Positions 8,747 to 17,264 of a stretch of DNA of 64,000 nucleotides are shown here, in pieces. Below the pieces are notes generated by a model. The model was not told the origin of the DNA, did not search any database, and worked only from the letters and a program-made list of their open reading frames with translations. This stretch comes from Microlunatus elymi (GTDB taxonomy: Bacteria > Actinomycetota > Actinomycetes > Propionibacteriales > Propionibacteriaceae): assembly GCF_007362775.1 (NCBI RefSeq), contig NZ_CP041692.1, positions 3,844,001 through 3,908,000 on the forward strand. The letters are read 5' to 3'. Numbering within the stretch: position 1 is the stretch's first letter; every line of letters starts with the position of its first letter. The translations under genes were made by a program, and so were the position numbers.

Positions 8747-9149
8747 TTGCGTGCTCGGCGGCCAGCAACCGCCAGCCGAGCTTCTTCGACGCAGCTCGGT
8801 CGAACGTGATCATCTCGTCGATGCTGAAGAGTTCCAGTGCGCCCTGGATGAGTGCGTCGGCGAAGTCCGCGCCCGCTTCGGCCAGAGTCAACGCCCTGAC
8901 CACGCCCTCACCATCGTCGAATTCCAACGACTCGTTCTCCACCAATGCGCGGACGACGGCAAGACAGGCGGACTTCGGGTAGCGATAGACGCGCGAGAGC
9001 ACCCAGTAGAGCTCAACCATCACCACTTGGGTGATGAACCCGGGCCGTTCGGGCGAAAGTCGCCCGACCGCCTGGACCGCAGCTGCATGCTGCTCTGGAT
9101 CGGCGTCGACGAAGAACCTGACCAGGACGTTGGTATCGAATCCGATCAT
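8736..9149 (-). CDS. vapC: VapC-type PIN-domain toxin
   Basis: 137 residues of the PIN RNase fold. The four acidic residues expected in the active site are visible: Asp5 in MIGFDTNVLVRF, Glu46 in VVMVELYWVL, Asp95 in GADFADAL and Asp117 in TFDRAA. VapC toxins cleave tRNA or rRNA when not bound by antitoxin. The start overlaps the antitoxin stop by 4 bp (ATGA), giving translational coupling. The 3' end lies in the hairpin shared with aceE. The RNA target cannot be predicted. Confidence 0.9.
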   Translation of the reverse strand: MIGFDTNVLVRFFVDADPEQHAAAVQAVGRLSPERPGFITQVVMVELYWVLSRVYRYPKSACLAVVRALVENESLEFDDGEGVVRALTLAEAGADFADALIQGALELFSIDEMITFDRAASKKLGWRLLAAEHANAR

Positions 9150-9433
9150 TTCAGCTGCGAGTCGGACTGGTCAGCATCGAGTCCCGCCATGCCACTCTCA
9201 GCGGCCGCGTCCGCGATCGCGTCGTTCATCTCCTCGATCGACATCGCCCGCTGCCCCGGCCGATGCAGGATGCCCTTCAGATCGGACAGCTTCCCGGTCC
9301 GGGCAACGATTCTGACATCGCCCGGGCCGACCCGGACGAACATCAGTTTCGAGCCGGGCACCAGTTTCAGCTCGTCCCGGATGTCCTTGGGCACGGTGAT
9401 CTGCCCCTTGCTGGTCATGGTTGCGGTCGACAT
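9146..9433 (-). CDS. vapB: AbrB/SpoVT-type antitoxin of the vapC module
   Basis: 95 residues. TMTSKGQITVPKDIRDEL at the N-terminus is the swapped-hairpin AbrB/SpoVT DNA-binding domain. The acidic C-terminal half (MSIEEMNDAIADAAAESG) should wrap the toxin. Such antitoxins usually repress their own promoter, with the toxin acting as co-repressor. A 13-bp direct repeat just upstream may be part of the control region. It is the first gene of the vapBC pair, with the ribosome-binding site AAGGAG. Confidence 0.88.
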   Translation of the reverse strand: MSTATMTSKGQITVPKDIRDELKLVPGSKLMFVRVGPGDVRIVARTGKLSDLKGILHRPGQRAMSIEEMNDAIADAAAESGMAGLDADQSDSQLK

Positions 9434-9465
9434 CGCTACTCCTTACATCTGGCGCTACTCCTTAC
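9434..9465. repeat. Tandem 13-bp direct repeat at the vapB leader
   Basis: CGCTACTCCTTAC occurs at 9434-9446 and again at 9453-9465, 19 bp apart. Read on the vapB strand (GTAAGGAGTAGCG), the proximal copy contains the AAGGAG ribosome-binding site of vapB and the distal copy is a second, unused one. It may be an antitoxin operator or a simple leader duplication. Confidence 0.5.
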
Positions 9466-9570
9466 CACGGACGGTACGCCGATCGTGGTGCGAGCGGTAG
9501 CCAAATCGAGTTCGCCACCGAGGTTGTGGCCGACGTCCGGCCGCCGAGAGGGTCAAATCCTGGCGCATTG

Positions 9571-10626
9571 TCAGCTCGTGCGGCACCAATCGCGGAGTCG
9601 GTCGACCGGCCACGTGTTGAGGATCCGGTCCGGCTCGATGCCTGCCTGCTCGGCGCGTTCGCAACCGTAGGACAGGAAGTCCAGCTGGCCCGGAGCGTGC
9701 GCGTCGGTGTCGATGCTGAACAGACAGCCCATCTCGTACGCGAGTTTCAGTAGCCGCATCGGCGGGTCGCGGCGCTCCGGGCGGGAGTTGATCTCCACCG
9801 CGGTGTTGAACTGCCGGCACGCCTCGAACACCACCTCGGCGTCGAACACCGACTCCGGCCTGGTGCCCCGCTCCCCTTCGATCAGCCGGCCGGTGCAGTG
9901 GCCGAGCACGTTCACCCGCGGGTTGGCGATCGCGGCCACCATCCGGTGCGTCATCGACTCCGAGTCCGACCGCAACTCCGAATGCACGCTGGCCACCACC
10001 ACGTCCAACTCGGCCAGCAGGTCCTTCTCCTGATCGAGGGACCCGTCGGACAGGATGTCGACCTCGATCCCCTGCAAGATCACGAACGGCTCCAGTTCGC
10101 GACCAAGATCACGTACCACCGCGAGCTGCTCGCGCAGACGCTCGGCGCTGAGACCGCGGGCCACCTTGAGCCGAGGCGAGTGATCGGTGATCGCGCAGTA
10201 CTCGTGGCCGAGATCGCGCGCGGTGATCATCATCTCCGCCAGCGGACTGCCACCATCGGACCAATCCGAGTGCACATGCAGATCGCCGCGGAGCGCCGGT
10301 CGAAGTTGATCACCACCGGTGGCCAGCGGGGTCGCGGCGTCGCGCAGCTTGGCCAGCGATGCGGGCAGTTCACCCTGCTCTGCTTCGATGATCACCGCGG
10401 CCGTCTTCGGCCCGATGCCGCCGAGCTCGGCCCAGCTCTTGCGCCCCCGATGATCATCGAACGCGGCCGGCGACAGGCTTTCGACGGCATCGGCGGCGCG
10501 GCGGTAGGCGCGGACCCGGTGAGTGTCGGCACGCGAACGTTCAAGCCAGAAGCCGATCTCGCGCAGGGCGGCCACCGCACCCGGATGATCATCGGTGCCG
10601 ATCTTGCCGGTCTCAGGACGGGCCAC
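9571..10626 (-). CDS. PHP-domain protein with N-terminal helix-hairpin-helix region (PolX-like, lacking the polymerase domain)
   Basis: 351 residues. The N-terminal third has the layout of PolX-type proteins (a helical region, then LGGIGPKTAAVIIEAEQGEL as a helix-hairpin-helix motif). From about residue 113 a PHP domain follows: GDLHVHSDWSDGG (H-x-H), YCAITDHSP, VEVDIL, VASVHSELR, VLGHCTGR, EINSRP and IDTDAHAPGQLDF. These are the metal ligands of PHP phosphoesterases, and together they suggest a nuclease or phosphatase acting on DNA ends or small phosphates. A polymerase palm domain is absent. It is divergent from fasR, with a 59-bp gap. Confidence 0.85.
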   Translation of the reverse strand: MARPETGKIGTDDHPGAVAALREIGFWLERSRADTHRVRAYRRAADAVESLSPAAFDDHRGRKSWAELGGIGPKTAAVIIEAEQGELPASLAKLRDAATPLATGGDQLRPALRGDLHVHSDWSDGGSPLAEMMITARDLGHEYCAITDHSPRLKVARGLSAERLREQLAVVRDLGRELEPFVILQGIEVDILSDGSLDQEKDLLAELDVVVASVHSELRSDSESMTHRMVAAIANPRVNVLGHCTGRLIEGERGTRPESVFDAEVVFEACRQFNTAVEINSRPERRDPPMRLLKLAYEMGCLFSIDTDAHAPGQLDFLSYGCERAEQAGIEPDRILNTWPVDRLRDWCRTS

Positions 10627-10685
10627 TCCGCTTCCTCCTCACCTCGGTTCCTGTGCAGCCTACGCAAGGGAATACGCTGCGCTGC

Positions 10686-11912
10686 ATGGCGGCAACCCCT
10701 CGTGGCATCAGCAAGTCGCTGTTGCCGTCGGCCAAGACCCGGGCCGCGATCGCCAAGCGGATGGCCGAAGTGTCCGGCGCGATGACCACCGCGGCGGTTG
10801 CCGAGATGGAACACCGGCACGCCTGGTTCTCCGAGCTCGACGCCAAGCACCGGTCCTGGATCACCCTGGTCGCGCAGGCCGGCATCGACGGTTTCGTGCA
10901 CTGGTTCGCCGATCCGGAACCGTCCCGGCCGTCCACTGCCGACGTCTTCGGTTCGGCGCCCCGGGAGCTGGCCAAGAAGATCTCGCTCTACCAGACGGTC
11001 GAGTTGGTGCGGACCACGATCGAGGTCGCCGAGAAGCAGATCGACGAGTTGATGCCCCGCGCGGACCGGCCGGTGCTGCAGGCAGCCATGATGCAGTACA
11101 GCCGCGAGGTCGCCTTCACCGCGGCCGAGATCTACGCCCGGGCCGCCGAGTTGCGAGGCGCCTGGGATGCCCGACTGGAGGCACTGGTCGCGGACGCGGT
11201 GATCCGGGGTGAGACCGACGAGACGGTGCTGTCCCGGGCCTCGGCGCTGGGGTGGCGCTCCTCGGCCGACGTCGTGGTCGTGGTCGGCGCCGAACCCGAG
11301 GACGAGCCGACCGTGGCGATCGAGAGCATCCGGCACGAGTGCGCGAAGGCCGGCATCGACATGCTCGGCGCGGTCCAGGGTGATCGGCTGCTGGTGGTGC
11401 TCGGTGGCGGCGACATCGCCGATCCGGAGTTCGCCAGTCGCACGGTGGAACGCTTCGCGGGCATCTTCGGCCCGGGCCCGATCGTGATCGGGCCGCCGGT
11501 CGATCATCTCGCCGACGCCACCCGGAGCACCCGGGCCGCACTGTCGGGCTATCGAGCGGCCGCCGGTTGGCCGGACGCACCCCGCCCCGTACGCGCCGAC
11601 GAGTTGCTGCCCGAGCGGGCACTGTCCGGCGACGGACACGCTCGCCGCGCCCTGGCCCGGTTGATCTACACCCCGCTCGCCGATGCCGGCAGTGGACTGC
11701 TGGAGACCCTGGTCGTCTTCCTCGACAACGGTGCCAGCGTCGAGGCGACCGCGCGGGCGTTGTTCGTGCACGCCAACACCGTTCGGTATCGGTTGAAGCG
11801 GATCCAGGAGGTCTCCGGCTACAGCCCCACCGATCCCCGGGACGCGTACGTGCTTCGGCTCGCCGTCACGCTGGGTCGCCTGCTGCCCGCCGACGGCCGC
11901 CCCGGCACCTGA
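10686..11912 (+). CDS. fasR: PucR-family regulator FasR, activator of fatty acid synthesis genes
   Basis: About 408 residues. The N-terminal half is alpha-helical without a known ligand motif. A GGDEF-like middle section (DRLLVVLGGGDIAD) precedes the C-terminal PucR helix-turn-helix ARALFVHANTVRYRLKRIQEVSG. The position immediately upstream of fabD matches Streptomyces coelicolor FasR, which activates the fabD-fabH-acpP-fabF operon. The ATG at 10686 gives the family-like start MAATPRGISKSLLPSAK; a GTG at 10653 is less likely. The regulatory target here is inferred from synteny. It should bind in the 168-bp gap before fabD. Confidence 0.88.
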   Translation: MAATPRGISKSLLPSAKTRAAIAKRMAEVSGAMTTAAVAEMEHRHAWFSELDAKHRSWITLVAQAGIDGFVHWFADPEPSRPSTADVFGSAPRELAKKISLYQTVELVRTTIEVAEKQIDELMPRADRPVLQAAMMQYSREVAFTAAEIYARAAELRGAWDARLEALVADAVIRGETDETVLSRASALGWRSSADVVVVVGAEPEDEPTVAIESIRHECAKAGIDMLGAVQGDRLLVVLGGGDIADPEFASRTVERFAGIFGPGPIVIGPPVDHLADATRSTRAALSGYRAAAGWPDAPRPVRADELLPERALSGDGHARRALARLIYTPLADAGSGLLETLVVFLDNGASVEATARALFVHANTVRYRLKRIQEVSGYSPTDPRDAYVLRLAVTLGRLLPADGRPGT

Positions 11913-12080
11913 CGCCGGCAACGGTCCAGCACAAGCCGGATTTCGAGCCGGCCGAACCACCCGGAGTGCAGACCTGTTCACGTACTGGTCGCGTCTTTGT
12001 AGGGATCTGACAACTCGACATCAAGAGATTCGTGGTGTCGCTGCGCGACTGCGGACGGGTCGGCACGGAAGAGTTGTCCC

Positions 12081-13298
12081 GTGCTCGCCATTGTCGCGCC
12101 CGGCCAGGGTGCCCAAACGCCGGGATTCCTCAAGCCGTGGATCGCTGAGTCATCCTTCGCCGAGCGACTCGACTGGCTGTCGGCGGTGAGCGGGCTCGAC
12201 CTGGCGCATTACGGCTCGGAAGCCGACGCCGAGACCATCCGCGACACCGCGATCGCCCAGCCGCTGCTGGTCGCCGCCGGCCTGCTGGCCGCACTCGAAC
12301 TCTTCCCGCATCCGGCCGACGCCTATCGCTCGATCGGTGTCGCCGCCGGCCACTCGGTCGGTGAGATCACCGCAGCGGCCGGCGTCGGGGTGCTGACCGC
12401 CGAGCAGGCGATGGTGCTGGTTCGCGAACGGGGCAAGGCGATGGCGGCGGCCAGCGCCACCACCCCGACCTCGATGACCGCGGTGATCGGCGGCAACCCG
12501 GACGAGGTGCTGAGCAAGATCGAGGACCACGACCTGACCGCCGCCAACAACAACGGGCGCGGCCAGATCGTCGCCGCCGGCACGATCGCCCAGCTGAAGG
12601 AACTGGCCGCCGATCCGCCGGCCCGGGCCCGCCTGATCGAGCTCAGCGTCGCCGGCGCTTTCCACACCCGGCACATGGCGCCGGCCGTTCAGCATCTGCA
12701 GGATCTGGCCCGGGCCATCTCGACCCACGACCCGCGCACCCGATTGCTGTCCAATGCCGACGGCCAGGTGGTGCATGACGGCGTCGAGGTGCTGCAGCGC
12801 TTGGTGCGCCAGGTGTCCTCACCGGTTCGCTGGGACCTGTGCATGCAGACGATGGCCGACCTCGGCGTCACCGGCCTGCTGGAGATCCCACCGGCCGGCA
12901 CCCTAACCGGCATTGCCAAGCGCAATCTCAAGGGTGTCGAGGTGTTCGCGTTGAACACTCCGGACCAGCTCGGCGAGGCCGCCGAATTCGTTCGCAAACA
13001 CGCCGATGCGAGCAGCTGGGGCCAGATCAACGCGAACCCGACCTGGCGATTGATCGTCTCCCCGGGCAAGGGTCAGTTCATCCGGACCGACGATCTGGCC
13101 ACCGGCAGCGTGCTGCCGCAACACAGCACCATCGGCGCGGTGAAGAATCTCCGCGAGGAGATCCCGATCAGTGCGCCGCACGGTGGCATCATCACCGAAT
13201 GGCTGGCCGAGGACGGCGATCCCGTCTCACCCGGCCAACCACTGCTCCGATTGCATCCGGTTGTCGAGACCTCGGACGCAACCGAGGTAACCCGCTGA
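12081..13298 (+). CDS. fabD: Malonyl-CoA:ACP transacylase FabD with a C-terminal biotinyl/lipoyl-like domain
   Basis: 405 residues, about 90-100 longer than typical FabD. The catalytic part (1-310) has GQGAQ at 8-12, the nucleophile Ser92 in AGHSVGE, Arg117, the histidine in GAFHTRHM (H195) and GNPDEV. It moves malonyl from CoA to ACP. Residues about 322-393 look like a complete barrel-sandwich hybrid: a first half VSPGKGQF, a central hairpin IGAVKNLREE with Lys355 where biotin or lipoate is attached in carrier domains, then ISAPHGGIITEWLAEDGDPV and SPGQPLLRL. The gene is first in fabD-acpP-fabF-accD6. A GTG start without a strong Shine-Dalgarno sequence is used. The role of the extra domain is unknown. 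Confidence 0.93.
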   Translation: MLAIVAPGQGAQTPGFLKPWIAESSFAERLDWLSAVSGLDLAHYGSEADAETIRDTAIAQPLLVAAGLLAALELFPHPADAYRSIGVAAGHSVGEITAAAGVGVLTAEQAMVLVRERGKAMAAASATTPTSMTAVIGGNPDEVLSKIEDHDLTAANNNGRGQIVAAGTIAQLKELAADPPARARLIELSVAGAFHTRHMAPAVQHLQDLARAISTHDPRTRLLSNADGQVVHDGVEVLQRLVRQVSSPVRWDLCMQTMADLGVTGLLEIPPAGTLTGIAKRNLKGVEVFALNTPDQLGEAAEFVRKHADASSWGQINANPTWRLIVSPGKGQFIRTDDLATGSVLPQHSTIGAVKNLREEIPISAPHGGIITEWLAEDGDPVSPGQPLLRLHPVVETSDATEVTR

Positions 13299-13402
13299 TG
13301 ATCATGAACGAGCCAACAGCCCGTACGTGATCAACAACTGAACTCGGACCACCCGGTCCACAAACACAGGCAAGATCAACAACACAAGGGAGAACACCCC
13401 AG

Positions 13403-13648
13403 ATGGCAACCACCGAAGAGATCCGCAGCGACCTGGCCGACATCGTCAACGAGGTCGCCGGCGTGCCGGCCGACGACGTCCAGCTGGACAAGTCCTTCAC
13501 CGATGATCTTGACGTCGACTCGCTCTCGATGGTCGAGATCATCTACGCCGCCGAGGAGAAGTTCGGCGTCAGCATTCCCGACGAAGAGGCCAAGAACCTC
13601 AAGACCGTCGGTGACGCCGTCGCCTACATCGAGCGCGCCGCTGCCTGA
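13403..13648 (+). CDS. acpP: Acyl carrier protein
   Basis: 81 residues. A four-helix acidic protein with the phosphopantetheine attachment site Ser40 in LDVDSLSMVE. It carries growing acyl chains as thioesters for FabF, FabH, FabG and FabI. It lies between fabD and fabF with 104 bp upstream and 120 bp downstream. The downstream gap contains a hairpin that could give acpP mRNA its usual excess over its neighbours. The ribosome-binding site AAGGGAG is clear. Confidence 0.97.
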   Translation: MATTEEIRSDLADIVNEVAGVPADDVQLDKSFTDDLDVDSLSMVEIIYAAEEKFGVSIPDEEAKNLKTVGDAVAYIERAAA

Positions 13649-13667
13649 TCCGGCACGAGCTCATCGT

Positions 13668-13696
13668 CGGCGTCCGGCGGCACGTTCCGGACGCCG
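13668..13696 (+). terminator. Intra-operon hairpin after acpP (attenuator or mRNA-stabilising stem)
   Basis: CGGCGTCCGG at 13668-13677 pairs perfectly with CCGGACGCCG at 13687-13696 across a 9-nt loop, 20 bp after the acpP stop and 73 bp before fabF. No U-tract follows. It may stabilise acpP mRNA or partly terminate transcription. Confidence 0.5.
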
Positions 13697-13768
13697 GCGG
13701 CCTGGGTACAAGTCCATCCCGCCGGCGTCGTTCGGCGTACCTTCAGCACAATCGAGGAGTTCTCGCTG

Positions 13769-15046
13769 ATGTCCTCCAAACCCGTAGTCGTCACCGGCCT
13801 GGGAGCCACCACTCCCCTCGGCGGCGACGTGGAATCCACCTGGGCTGGAATGGTCGCCGGCAAATCCGGTGTCCGCCCGATCGAGGCGGACTGGGCCAAG
13901 GACCTGCCGTCGCGGATCGCCGGTCAGCTGGCCGTCGACCCGTCGGAGGTGCTGGATCGGGTCGAGGCTCGCCGGCTGGATCGCTTTGCTCAGTTGGCGA
14001 TCATCGCGGCCAATCAGGCCTGGGCCGACGCCGGGTACGGGTTCGGCGAGGACAATCCGGTCGACCGGGAGCGGCTGGCCACCAGCATCGGCTCCGGGAT
14101 CGGCGGCATGCACACCCTGCTCGGCCAGTGGGATGTGCAGAAGGAGAAAGGCCTGCGCCGGGTCAGCCCACTGACCGTGCCGATGTTGATGGGCAATGCC
14201 GGGGCCGCCCAGGTCAGCATGCGGTTGGGTGCCCAGGCCGGCGCTCACACCCCGATCTCGGCCTGCGCCACCAGCAACGAGGCCCTGGCTCTCGGCCTGG
14301 ACCTGATCCGGCTCGGCCGGGCCGACGTGGTCGTCGCGGGCGGTTCGGAGTCGGTGATTCATCCGCTGCCGATCAACGCCTTCAGTCAGATGCAGGCCAC
14401 CAGCCGGCGCAACGACGAGCCGCAGCTCGCCTCCCGGCCCTTCGACCGGGACCGGGACGGCTTCGTACTGGCCGAGGGCGCGGCGATCTTCATCCTGGAA
14501 TCGCTGGAGCACGCACAGGCTCGCGGTGCCCGGATCTACGGCGAGTTCGCCGGTGCCGGCACCACCTCCGACGCCTACGACATCGTCCAGCCGGATCCGA
14601 CCGGGTTGAGCCAGGGTCGGGCCATGAAGCTGGCGCTGCGGGAAGCCGAACTGGCGCCGACCGACATCGTGCACGTGAACGCCCACGCCACGTCGACGCC
14701 GACCGGTGATCCGGCCGAGGCAACCTCGATCCGTTTCGCCCTCGGCGAGGACACCAGCGCGATCGTCACCGCTACCAAGTCGATGACCGGGCACCTGCTC
14801 GGCGGCGCCGGGGCGCTGGAGTCGCTGGCCACCCTGCTGGCGCTGCGCAATCGGATCGTCCCGCCGACCATCAACCTGGAGAACCCGGAGCCCGGGCTGG
14901 GCATCGACATCGCCACCACCGCTCGGGAGCTGCCGAGCGGCGACCTGGCCGGGATCAACAACTCCTTCGGTTTCGGTGGGCACAACGTCGCCCTCGCCTT
15001 CACGAATCGGTACGCCTCGTCGACCGACGGCACCGCGGGAGATTGA
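13769..15046 (+). CDS. fabF: 3-oxoacyl-ACP synthase II (KAS II)
   Basis: 425 residues of thiolase fold. The catalytic triad is clear: Cys166 in PISACATSNEA, His306 in VNAHATSTPTGD and His342 in KSMTGHLLGGAGA, with Lys337. FabF condenses malonyl-ACP with acyl-ACP in each elongation cycle. The start MSSKPVVVTGLG follows CGAGGAG. It overlaps nothing and ends 1 bp before accD6. In mycobacteria this slot holds kasA and kasB; here there is one synthase only. Confidence 0.96.
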   Translation: MSSKPVVVTGLGATTPLGGDVESTWAGMVAGKSGVRPIEADWAKDLPSRIAGQLAVDPSEVLDRVEARRLDRFAQLAIIAANQAWADAGYGFGEDNPVDRERLATSIGSGIGGMHTLLGQWDVQKEKGLRRVSPLTVPMLMGNAGAAQVSMRLGAQAGAHTPISACATSNEALALGLDLIRLGRADVVVAGGSESVIHPLPINAFSQMQATSRRNDEPQLASRPFDRDRDGFVLAEGAAIFILESLEHAQARGARIYGEFAGAGTTSDAYDIVQPDPTGLSQGRAMKLALREAELAPTDIVHVNAHATSTPTGDPAEATSIRFALGEDTSAIVTATKSMTGHLLGGAGALESLATLLALRNRIVPPTINLENPEPGLGIDIATTARELPSGDLAGINNSFGFGGHNVALAFTNRYASSTDGTAGD

Positions 15047-15047
15047 G

Positions 15048-16487
15048 ATGACAGCCGTCGTTCGCGATCACGGCGTGCCGGATCAAGACCAGACGAAGCT
15101 CCCTCGTGAGCTCGATCCGCGCAACCCGAATCTGCGACTGGCGGCTCTGCTCGACGAGGGCAGTCCGGAGCTGATCACCGAGGACGACGGCTGCGGCATG
15201 CTCGCCGCGACCGGCACGATCGACGGCAACCCGGTGGTCGCGTTCTGCTCGGACGCCACCATGTCCGGTGGCGCGATGGGCAACGACGGCTGTGCCGCCG
15301 TGGTGCGCGCCTATCAACTGGCGTTGCAGAAGCAGCTGCCGATCATCGGCATCTGGCACGCCGGTGGCGCTCGGTTGCAGGAGGGCGTGCTCTCACTGGA
15401 CGCCGTCGGCAAGATCTTCAACGCGATGACGCACGCCTCCGGCAAGATCCCGCAGATCTCCGTCGTGCTTGGCCCGGCCGCCGGCGGTGCCGCGTACGGC
15501 CCGGCGCTGACCGACATCGTGATCCTGGGGCCGGAGGGCCGCATCTTCGTCACCGGCCCGGATGTGGTCCGCTCGGTCACCGGCGAGGACGTCAACATGC
15601 TCCGGCTCGGCGGCCCGGACACCCACGGCCGCCGCTCCGGCGTCGTGCACGTGGTCGCCGACGACGAGGCCGATGCGTTGACCAGAGCCCGTACGTTGAT
15701 CGGGCTGCTGTCCGACCAGGGCGCGGTCGATCGCAACGTCGCCGATGTTGATCTTGCTGCCCTGTTGCCGGAGTCGGCCAAACGCGCCTACGACGTGCAC
15801 CCGGTGCTGGAGGCGTTGCTGGACGACGGCTCGATGATCGAACTGCACGCCCGCTGGGCCCCCAACATCACCGTCGCCTTCGGCCGGCTCGGTGGTCGGA
15901 CCGTCGGCGTGATCGCCAACAATCCGCTCCGGTTGGGTGGCTGCCTGGACTCGCTCAGCGCCGAGAAGGCCGCCCGGTTCGTCCGGATGTGCGATGCCTT
16001 CGGGGTGCCGGTGGTGGTGCTGGTCGACGTGCCCGGTTACCTGCCCGGTGTGGGCCAGGAATGGGACGGCGTGGTGCGTCGTGGCGCCAAACTGCTGCAT
16101 GCGTTCAGCGAGGCGGTGGTGCCGCGAGTCACCGTGGTCACCCGCAAGGCGTACGGCGGTGCCTACATTGCGATGAACTCTCGCTCGTTGGGCGCCACCA
16201 AGGTGTTCGCCTGGCCCGGCGCCCAGGTGGCGGTGATGGGCTCGGTGGCCGCGGTCCGGATCCTGCATCGGCGCAAGCTGGCCGCGACCCCGGAGGATCT
16301 GCGTCCGCAGGTGGAGGCCGAGTTGGCCGCCGAACACGATCGGATCGCCGGCGGCGTGGAGAAGGCGGTAGAGATCGGTGTGGTGGACGAGATCGTCTCG
16401 CCGTCCGGGACCCGTACGGCGATCGCGGCCGCGATCGCCGACGCCGACACGGGTGCCCGCGGACAGCACGGCAACATCCCGCTCTGA
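15048..16487 (+). CDS. accD6: Acyl-CoA carboxylase carboxyltransferase subunit, AccD6-like
   Basis: 479 residues with the two crotonase-like halves of carboxyltransferase beta subunits. The N-terminal half includes DATMSGGAMGNDGCAAVVRAYQ, and the first oxyanion hole lies at GPAAGGAAYGPAL. The C-terminal half has VIANNPLRLGGCLDS, DVPGYLPGVGQEWDGVVRRGAKLL and RKAYGGAYIAMNS. It transfers carboxyl from biotin on an alpha subunit to acetyl-CoA or propionyl-CoA, making malonyl- or methylmalonyl-CoA. The place after the KAS gene matches accD6 in the M. tuberculosis fabD-acpM-kasA-kasB-accD6 operon. No alpha (biotin carboxylase/BCCP) subunit is in the window. The stop of fabF lies 1 bp before its ATG. 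Confidence 0.92.
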   Translation: MTAVVRDHGVPDQDQTKLPRELDPRNPNLRLAALLDEGSPELITEDDGCGMLAATGTIDGNPVVAFCSDATMSGGAMGNDGCAAVVRAYQLALQKQLPIIGIWHAGGARLQEGVLSLDAVGKIFNAMTHASGKIPQISVVLGPAAGGAAYGPALTDIVILGPEGRIFVTGPDVVRSVTGEDVNMLRLGGPDTHGRRSGVVHVVADDEADALTRARTLIGLLSDQGAVDRNVADVDLAALLPESAKRAYDVHPVLEALLDDGSMIELHARWAPNITVAFGRLGGRTVGVIANNPLRLGGCLDSLSAEKAARFVRMCDAFGVPVVVLVDVPGYLPGVGQEWDGVVRRGAKLLHAFSEAVVPRVTVVTRKAYGGAYIAMNSRSLGATKVFAWPGAQVAVMGSVAAVRILHRRKLAATPEDLRPQVEAELAAEHDRIAGGVEKAVEIGVVDEIVSPSGTRTAIAAAIADADTGARGQHGNIPL

Positions 16488-16491
16488 ACCG

Positions 16492-17259
16492 ATGGCGACC
16501 TCGATCTCATCGGATCTCTCCTTCGATCCGGACCGCGCCGTCACCGCCGACGAAGTGCCGCCGGTGGTGGCCGACCTGGCCGCCGGCGCACCGATCCGCT
16601 GGATCTGGGCCAATGGCGTGCACGGTCGCACCTATCGAATCGACCGCGGTGATCACACGGAATACGTGAAGTGGGGTGCCGACCACGAGGAGGTCGACCT
16701 CGAACTGGAGGCCGAGAAACTGCGCTGGGCCCGCACATCGGTGACGGTTCCCGAGGTACTCGGCGTCGGCCGCGACTCGGCCACGTCGACCTGGATGCAC
16801 ACGGCCGGAATCCCTGCCCAGTCGGCGATTGCTCCACGCTGGAAGGCCGACCCGCTCACCGCCGCCCGCGCTATCGGCGCCGGCCTGCGTCGATTTCATG
16901 ATCACCTTCCGGTCGCGGACTGCCCGTGGTCGTGGCGGATCGCCGACCGGGCGACCAAGATCAAGAAGCCCGAGGACCAGGTGCTGATCGAGCAGGCACC
17001 ACCGGAAGATCAACTCGTCGTCTGCCACGGCGACGCGTGCTCGCCCAACACCCTGATCGGCGACGACGGCCGCTGCGCCGGTCATGTTGATCTCGGCAGC
17101 CTCGGCGTCGGTGACCGCTGGGCGGACCTGGCGATCGCGACCTACAGCCTGAGCTGGAATTTCGAGCCGGCCAACGAGGACGAACTGCTGGCCGCGTACG
17201 GAGTAGAGCCGGACGTCGACCGGATCGCCTACTACCGCAGGCTCTGGGACGCCACCTGA
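16492..17259 (+). CDS. Aminoglycoside 3'-phosphotransferase-like kinase
   Basis: 255 residues of protein-kinase-like APH fold. YVKWGADHEEVDLELEAEKL carries the ATP-binding Lys and helix C Glu. The catalytic loop is VVCHGDACSPNTLIGDD (H-G-D-x4-N), and GHVDLGSLGVGDRWADLA gives the Mg-binding Asp. This HGDACSPN/DLG-type pattern is that of the APH(3') branch. Whether it phosphorylates an antibiotic or a housekeeping metabolite is unknown. It starts 4 bp after the accD6 stop and so is probably the last gene of the fab operon. Confidence 0.83.
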   Translation: MATSISSDLSFDPDRAVTADEVPPVVADLAAGAPIRWIWANGVHGRTYRIDRGDHTEYVKWGADHEEVDLELEAEKLRWARTSVTVPEVLGVGRDSATSTWMHTAGIPAQSAIAPRWKADPLTAARAIGAGLRRFHDHLPVADCPWSWRIADRATKIKKPEDQVLIEQAPPEDQLVVCHGDACSPNTLIGDDGRCAGHVDLGSLGVGDRWADLAIATYSLSWNFEPANEDELLAAYGVEPDVDRIAYYRRLWDAT

Positions 17260-17264
17260 GGCCG

